A DNA stretch of 64,000 nt from Paenibacillus humicola. GTDB lineage: Bacteria > Bacillota > Bacilli > Paenibacillales > Paenibacillaceae. Position numbers and translations under genes: made by a program. The stretch spans positions 3,126,501-3,190,500 of the forward strand of contig NZ_JAQGPL010000001.1 in assembly GCF_028826105.1 (NCBI RefSeq). Direction: 5' to 3'. The notes under the pieces are model-generated. The model did not search any database. It saw only the letters and a program-made list of their open reading frames with translations, and was not told where the DNA came from. Shown here one piece after another: positions 59,517 through 64,000 of the stretch (the first letter of the stretch is position 1; each line of letters opens with the position of its first letter).

Positions 59517-60515
59517 TTACGAGCCGTTCCCGTCCGTTACGGGCATCATCATGCCGTTATCCATCCCCATCATCCGGACGCTGCCGGCCGATTCCCCCGG
59601 CTCCGAGACGATCACCTCAGTGCCGAAAACCGGCTTCGCAAAAGGCATATGGGTCGATCCTCTGGCCAGGATCTGGCGGTAGTTGCCCGAACTGCCTTCA
59701 TATCCGTCATGGTCCCACGGCACCCACGAACGCGCGTTGCAGTAGTGGCACACGTACGACCGGCGGAACCGGTCCGCCGTGCGGTTCGGATACGAGCGGT
59801 GAAACAGGTGCGAATGGAAAAACAGTACGTCGCCGGCCTTCATCGGGACCGGAATCGGGTCCGGGTAGTTCGCGACAACCTTGGACAGCGTATTGACCTC
59901 GTCGTCCAAGTGGCTGACGTTGTAGACGCCTTGCAAATCGCGAAACGTCTCCTTCGCTTTCGCCGTCCGCTGCGCGCTGTCCCCCGGCGGGTAAACCGGC
60001 TCGTGATTGGAGCCCGGGACGACCCACAGGCAGCCGTTCTCCTCATCCGCATCCTCAAGCGCAATCCAGGCGCCGATCAAGGAATCGGGCTGGGTCGAGA
60101 TATAATAGGAATCCTGGTGCCAGCCTTGTCCGCCGCGGCCGGGCGGATTGAAAAACAGCATCGACTGCAGCGCGTAGACGTCCGGACCGATCAGTGCCTG
60201 GATGACGTCGAGAATGTGCGGGTGAAGCATTCCCCGCTCCGCTTCCGGTTCGATGCGCGACAGCATGTGCACACGCGTCCGCTCGGCGAATTCCGCCTTT
60301 AACGGATCGCGGCTCGCCGGATCGGCCGCTCCCTTCTGCGATTCGTTCTGCAGCCTCATCCGTTCTGCGAATTCGAACAGCTCGCGCGTATCCTGCTCCT
60401 TCAGCAGACCATCCGCCTTCAGGAAGCCGTCCCGGTGATACTGCCTGTACTGCCCGACGCTGACCAGATAGCGGTCTGTGCGCCGCGCGTCTTGTACGGC
60501 TCCGTTTTGTTCCAT
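59517..60515 (-). CDS. Phytanoyl-CoA dioxygenase family oxygenase
   Basis: This 332-residue Fe(II)/2-oxoglutarate-type oxygenase has a double-stranded beta-helix. Predicted iron ligands are H133-x-D135 (GWHQDSYY) and H239 (HSHLFHRSYPN), with a downstream arginine (RFRRSY) for 2-oxoglutarate. The start follows TGGAGGGATTCG. It lies 89 bases downstream of an AraC regulator on the same strand, a common pairing in Paenibacillus-like genomes. Substrate unknown. Confidence 0.88.
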   Translation of the reverse strand: MEQNGAVQDARRTDRYLVSVGQYRQYHRDGFLKADGLLKEQDTRELFEFAERMRLQNESQKGAADPASRDPLKAEFAERTRVHMLSRIEPEAERGMLHPHILDVIQALIGPDVYALQSMLFFNPPGRGGQGWHQDSYYISTQPDSLIGAWIALEDADEENGCLWVVPGSNHEPVYPPGDSAQRTAKAKETFRDLQGVYNVSHLDDEVNTLSKVVANYPDPIPVPMKAGDVLFFHSHLFHRSYPNRTADRFRRSYVCHYCNARSWVPWDHDGYEGSSGNYRQILARGSTHMPFAKPVFGTEVIVSEPGESAGSVRMMGMDNGMMMPVTDGNGS

Positions 60516-60604
60516 AACCGAATCCCTCCATCAAGTCATCCATACCTTTATTGTGCTTAGCGGAGAAAGCGGATTCAATGGATCGAAGCGTGAAGACGGT
60601 GGCT

Positions 60605-61519
60605 TTATTTGATGTCCGCATCCGAAACGACGATATGCCGGTTGACGGGATACGGCGTATCCGGGTCGGCCGCCGCCGGCGCCATATGGCGGAAAATCGG
60701 CTCCGCGCATCGCTGCTTGTAGACGGTGGCCGTGATGCCGCGCAGCCGTTTGTACATTTTCGAGAAATGATGCTCGTCCGTGAACCCCACCTGATGGGCG
60801 ATCTGCTTCACCGTCCACTCGCCGCTCATCAGCAGCTGTTCGGCCCGCTGGAGCCTGCGCTCCAGAAGCGCCTGCTTCGGCGATATGCCGACGTACTGAA
60901 CGAACATCCGGGTAAAATGCTCGTGCGACCAGCCGGATTGAAGCGCGATCGTCTCAATCGAGAGCCGTTTCTCCAGATGCTCCTCCATATATCGGAGCGC
61001 CTTCGTAATGGGCAGCGGCAGCGGTAAAGCGCCATGGCTGTCCGGCTCGCCGGCGGAGGCATCGGCGGGAGCTGCGCAGAGCTCCTCCAAGGCGCCGGCC
61101 AGCAGCACGGACAGGCGCCGGATCCAGCCCGCGGGGCGCATGCTGCCGACCCACAGCATCCGCTTGATCAAGCCGGCGGCCAGCTGGTGGCTGCCGGCGG
61201 GAACGACAACCGGCTGTCGCAGCTGGCCGACGGGCGTTCCTCCGGTGCCGAGATACGCCGAGCCGTCATAATGAATGAACAAATGCCGGACGCTTCGTTC
61301 GGGATCGAACCGGTAGCTGTGACGTTCTCCCGGCCTCGTCATGACGAAGCACGGATCGGTAAGCGCGTATTCCTTGCCTTCCAAGTCGTAAATCGTACCC
61401 GTGCCGGAAGGGAAATAAACCAGCTCGTAATCGTCGATCGTTCTCGTTCCCAGAACGGAACCGGGTTTGATCCAGATATCGCCCATGGAGTGGACGACCG
61501 GCCACGGGGCTTTCTGCAT
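60605..61519 (-). CDS. AraC-family transcriptional regulator
   Basis: This 304-residue regulator has a cupin-like sensing N-terminus (about 15-110) and a C-terminal AraC DNA-binding domain (about 188-285, IETIALQSGWSHEHFTRMF and VKQIAHQVGFTDEHHFSKMYK). TTG at 61534 sits on the GGAGG; the ATG at 61519 is 8-9 bases behind it and is the likely start. It presumably controls the dioxygenase gene that follows. Confidence 0.9.
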   Translation of the reverse strand: MQKAPWPVVHSMGDIWIKPGSVLGTRTIDDYELVYFPSGTGTIYDLEGKEYALTDPCFVMTRPGERHSYRFDPERSVRHLFIHYDGSAYLGTGGTPVGQLRQPVVVPAGSHQLAAGLIKRMLWVGSMRPAGWIRRLSVLLAGALEELCAAPADASAGEPDSHGALPLPLPITKALRYMEEHLEKRLSIETIALQSGWSHEHFTRMFVQYVGISPKQALLERRLQRAEQLLMSGEWTVKQIAHQVGFTDEHHFSKMYKRLRGITATVYKQRCAEPIFRHMAPAAADPDTPYPVNRHIVVSDADIK

Positions 61520-61613
61520 GCTATGCGCCTCCAATCGCGGACGCAGGCTTCAGGTTGCGTCCGATTCCCATTATGACCCGAAGGGAACGCGATTTTCAAG
61601 CGCGGATATTCAT

Positions 61614-63929
61614 TCAGGACGGCGCGAACGTCCGGATGATGTCGACGATACCCTTGATTTGAAGCGGCTTGCTCAAATAGCCGTCCATGCCTGCCGCGAG
61701 GCACTTTTCCCGGTCGCCCTTCAGCGCGTTAGCCGTTACTCCGATCATTTTCGGGCAGTCTTTCCCCAGCTTCTCCTTGATGATGGCGGCGGCCTCCAGG
61801 CCGTTGATCACCGGCATTTGAACGTCCATGAAGATCAGGTCGAATTTCCCGGTAAGCGCCAGCTCGACCGTCTCGTTTCCGTTTTCGGCGATCCGGATGC
61901 GATGACCCTGCTTGCCGAGCATTTTCACAAGCACCAGCTGGTTAATTTTGTTATCTTCCGCCACCAAAATGTCGAGCGGCTCTTGGTCGGGAATAACGAA
62001 CTGCTTTTCCTGCCTGCCTCCCGGCGGCGCAGCGCTCGCTTTGTCCTGCAGGAACGATGCCGTAAAGGTGAACGTCGAGCCGGGGCCGTTCGTTTCTTCG
62101 ATCCTGATCTCGCCGCCGAGCAGGTGGATGAGCTTCTTGCTGATGGCAAGGCCGAGCCCCGTTCCCTCCGTCTCGCGGGTCATGAAGTTGTCAAGCTGTG
62201 CGAACGGCTGGAACAGATTGCCGATTTTGTCGGGCGGAATGCCGATTCCCGTGTCCCGGATCGAAAATTTGAGCGTAATCGCATCGTCCTTCACCGCCTG
62301 CTTTTTGACCGAGATCGAAACTCCGCCCTCGCTTGTGAATTTGATCGCATTGCCGATCAGATTGAGCAGCACCTGCTTGAGGCGCTTCTCGTCCCCGACA
62401 AGCACGGGCGGGATATCGGGGCTCAGCAGGAACGAAATGTCGAGCTTCTTTTCCTGCGCCTTCGGCGAGAGCACGTCCACCGCTTCGAAAATACACGAGC
62501 GGAGATGAAAGGGCTCTTGGATCAATTCCGTTTTGCCGGAATCGATTTTGGAGAAATCCAGAATGTCGTTAATGATGGCGAGCAGCGATTCTCCGCTTTT
62601 GCGGATGATCTCGAGATATTCCCGCTGCTGCTCGTCCAGCTCGGTCGTTTCCAGCAGCAGGTCCGTCATGCCGATGACGCCGTTCATGGGCGTGCGGATT
62701 TCGTGGCTCATCACGGCGAGAAATTCGCTTTTCGCCTTGTTGGTCGATTCGGCGGCTTCCTTGGCTACCATCAGCCTCTTCTGCTCGGTGATGTCCTTGG
62801 CGATAATGTAGTATCCGACGTTTTCCTGGTTGATGATGATCGGCGCTATGGACGTCAAAACTTCCGCGGCATGTCCGTCCTTGTGAAACACGGTGTCGAT
62901 GCGCCGATCCTCCGAGCTGTCGCTGACCGAAGTCGCGAGAATTTCTTTGATTCCCTTCATGCCCGTAAATTTGCTGAAATTGACGCCCACCATTTCTTCG
63001 ATCGGATAGCCGGTCAGCTTTTGAGCCATGACATTGGTGTTGATCACATTTCCTTCGAGATCGAGCGAAAAAACGGCGTCGTGATTATATTTCTTCAGAG
63101 ACGTATACCGTTCGATCGTCTCCTGAAGCTTTCGTTCAACCAGCTTGCGGTCGGTGATATCCTGAACGGTGCCGTTTATTTTCATCGGATTGCCGTCCTC
63201 GCCGAACGTCGCCGCCCCGCGGATATGCAAAAATTTTTCGGTTCCGTCCGGATCGGTAATGGCGAATTCCAGACTTAAATTGCCCCCCTGAAGGGTAAAC
63301 TCGAGCTCCTCCTGAAACTGCCGCTTCATAAAATCGGGCACAAGATCGGCCGGCCTCCATGATTGCGCGCCTTCATTCTCCGGAAAATGATAAATCCGGC
63401 ACAGCTGTCGCGAAAAATAAACCCTGTGCTGCACGAGGTCCCATTCCCAGCTGCCGATGGACGCGATCCGCAGCGATTCTTCAAATCGTTCCTCCTGCTT
63501 TTGCAGGTTCGTGAACGTTTCCGCGGATCGTTCCATTTCCCGCAGCCGGTCTTCGAGCGCCTTCATCGCGCTCAAATCGGCGCACTCGAGCAAGACGCAC
63601 GCGGGCGAAGAGCCATCCGTGCGAATAATCCCGGCCCGGATGCGGACGGGAACCGGATCCCCGTCCCTGCGGGCCAGGCGCATCTCGCATTCGGCGAACT
63701 CCGTTTCGCCGTCCAGGAGGCGCTCTAATTCCCGCTTCGCCCCGGGCGGTTCGATCAGGTTAAAAAATTCGACGGACGCAAGCTCGTCCTTACGGATGCC
63801 GAGCATTCGGCATAACGCGTCGTTCGCGGCTATCCATTCCTTTGACTGCGAAAGGACAGCCAATCCATTTGCAGTAAACTGCGACCACTCTGCCGCATAG
63901 CGATGAGCATTTTCTTGCAGATTCAGCAT
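61614..63929 (-). CDS. Hybrid sensor histidine kinase (3 PAS, HisKA, HATPase, REC)
   Basis: This is a 771-residue cytoplasmic hybrid kinase. Three PAS domains lie at about 10-120, 150-270 and 280-390 (the second PAC-type with [10 protein letters not shown]). HisKA carries the phospho-acceptor in [16 protein letters not shown] HATPase domain ([29 protein letters not shown]) is followed by a C-terminal receiver with [15 protein letters not shown]. No membrane helix is present. There is no output domain or adjacent response regulator, so the phosphoryl group must pass to a partner elsewhere. Ribosome binding site GAGGGGTTCG. The stimulus is unknown. Confidence 0.92.
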   Translation of the reverse strand: MLNLQENAHRYAAEWSQFTANGLAVLSQSKEWIAANDALCRMLGIRKDELASVEFFNLIEPPGAKRELERLLDGETEFAECEMRLARRDGDPVPVRIRAGIIRTDGSSPACVLLECADLSAMKALEDRLREMERSAETFTNLQKQEERFEESLRIASIGSWEWDLVQHRVYFSRQLCRIYHFPENEGAQSWRPADLVPDFMKRQFQEELEFTLQGGNLSLEFAITDPDGTEKFLHIRGAATFGEDGNPMKINGTVQDITDRKLVERKLQETIERYTSLKKYNHDAVFSLDLEGNVINTNVMAQKLTGYPIEEMVGVNFSKFTGMKGIKEILATSVSDSSEDRRIDTVFHKDGHAAEVLTSIAPIIINQENVGYYIIAKDITEQKRLMVAKEAAESTNKAKSEFLAVMSHEIRTPMNGVIGMTDLLLETTELDEQQREYLEIIRKSGESLLAIINDILDFSKIDSGKTELIQEPFHLRSCIFEAVDVLSPKAQEKKLDISFLLSPDIPPVLVGDEKRLKQVLLNLIGNAIKFTSEGGVSISVKKQAVKDDAITLKFSIRDTGIGIPPDKIGNLFQPFAQLDNFMTRETEGTGLGLAISKKLIHLLGGEIRIEETNGPGSTFTFTASFLQDKASAAPPGGRQEKQFVIPDQEPLDILVAEDNKINQLVLVKMLGKQGHRIRIAENGNETVELALTGKFDLIFMDVQMPVINGLEAAAIIKEKLGKDCPKMIGVTANALKGDREKCLAAGMDGYLSKPLQIKGIVDIIRTFAPS

Positions 63930-64000
63930 CCGTCGAACCCCTCTTTTTTTGTAAATTGGTCATCAAGCGCCCGAATGGAAGGCTCAATAATTTCATTACC

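Noticed and set aside
61467..63278. 603-codon plus-strand frame opposite the hybrid kinase
   Set aside because: It is antisense to a gene with clear kinase and receiver domains; long shadow frames are expected in GC-rich coding DNA and this one has no recognisable domain.
1..64000. CRISPR arrays, tRNA or rRNA genes, intact insertion sequences
   Set aside because: No regularly spaced repeat cluster, tRNA-like fold with CCA-type end or rRNA segment was found by reading; the only repeats seen are the two AT-rich 26-mers, terminators and the duplicated binding-protein genes.

Overview
The window is a stretch of a spore-former-type Firmicute chromosome, most likely Paenibacillus, Cohnella or a close relative. 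This is an inference from strong AGGAGG-type ribosome binding sites, frequent GTG/TTG starts, YesM/YesN and YesS-type regulators beside LplB/LplC/lipoprotein ABC importers that lack their own ATPase, rhamnogalacturonan and rhamnoside enzymes, CLC_0170 and DUF421 proteins, and MprF. The window cuts the first gene (mprF) at its 5' end. No rRNA, tRNA, CRISPR array or intact insertion sequence was recognised.

Region 1 (1-10 kb, mostly + strand) concerns the envelope: the C-terminal part of MprF, several tiny genes, an RND efflux permease, a DedA-PAP2 fusion whose PAP2 active site looks dead, and an ECF sigma factor / zinc anti-sigma / bactofilin-like membrane protein operon. Region 2 (10-12.4 kb) is AT-rich and contains a DUF421 protein, a complete tyrosine recombinase and fragments that look like leftovers of a mobile element. 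Region 3 (12.6-18.7 kb) is a sulfide detoxification unit: TauE/SafE exporter, sulfide:quinone oxidoreductase, DUF1641 protein and a CstB-like persulfide dioxygenase-sulfurtransferase. It is divergent from an NreB-like three-cysteine sensor kinase and its response regulator.

Region 4 (19.5-36 kb, - strand) is a rhamnogalacturonan/pectin oligosaccharide operon: two permeases, two paralogous binding lipoproteins, a GH106-like rhamnosidase, a PL11 lyase, an acetylesterase, a PL22 oligogalacturonate lyase and a long GH105 hydrolase, with a YesS-like membrane AraC regulator upstream. None of the enzymes has a signal peptide, so imported oligosaccharides are probably dismantled in the cytoplasm. A decayed sialidase-like gene lies beyond the end of the operon, and a 26-bp AT-rich element occurs on both sides of the locus. 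Region 5 (37-47 kb, - strand) is a second rhamnoside system: YesM/YesN two-component pair, binding lipoprotein, two permeases and a GH78 alpha-L-rhamnosidase, with cre-like sites at its promoters.

Region 6 (47-53.5 kb, - strand) is the most novel-looking part. A complete ECF transporter (S component, two ATPases, EcfT) is followed by a SIS-domain isomerase/deglycase, a PfkB-family kinase and a BtpA/SgcQ TIM-barrel protein. All lie behind one near-consensus promoter with a perfect FadR/GntR-type palindrome at its start site. This suggests an ECF importer devoted to a sugar-like or amino-sugar-like compound rather than a vitamin. Region 7 (53.6-64 kb, - strand) is mixed: a DinG/XPD-type helicase, a VOC protein, a sugar isomerase/epimerase-like TIM barrel with a cre-like site, small proteins including an unlisted 43-residue zinc ribbon, an Eis-like acetyltransferase, an AraC regulator with a phytanoyl-CoA dioxygenase-like enzyme, and a large hybrid sensor kinase.
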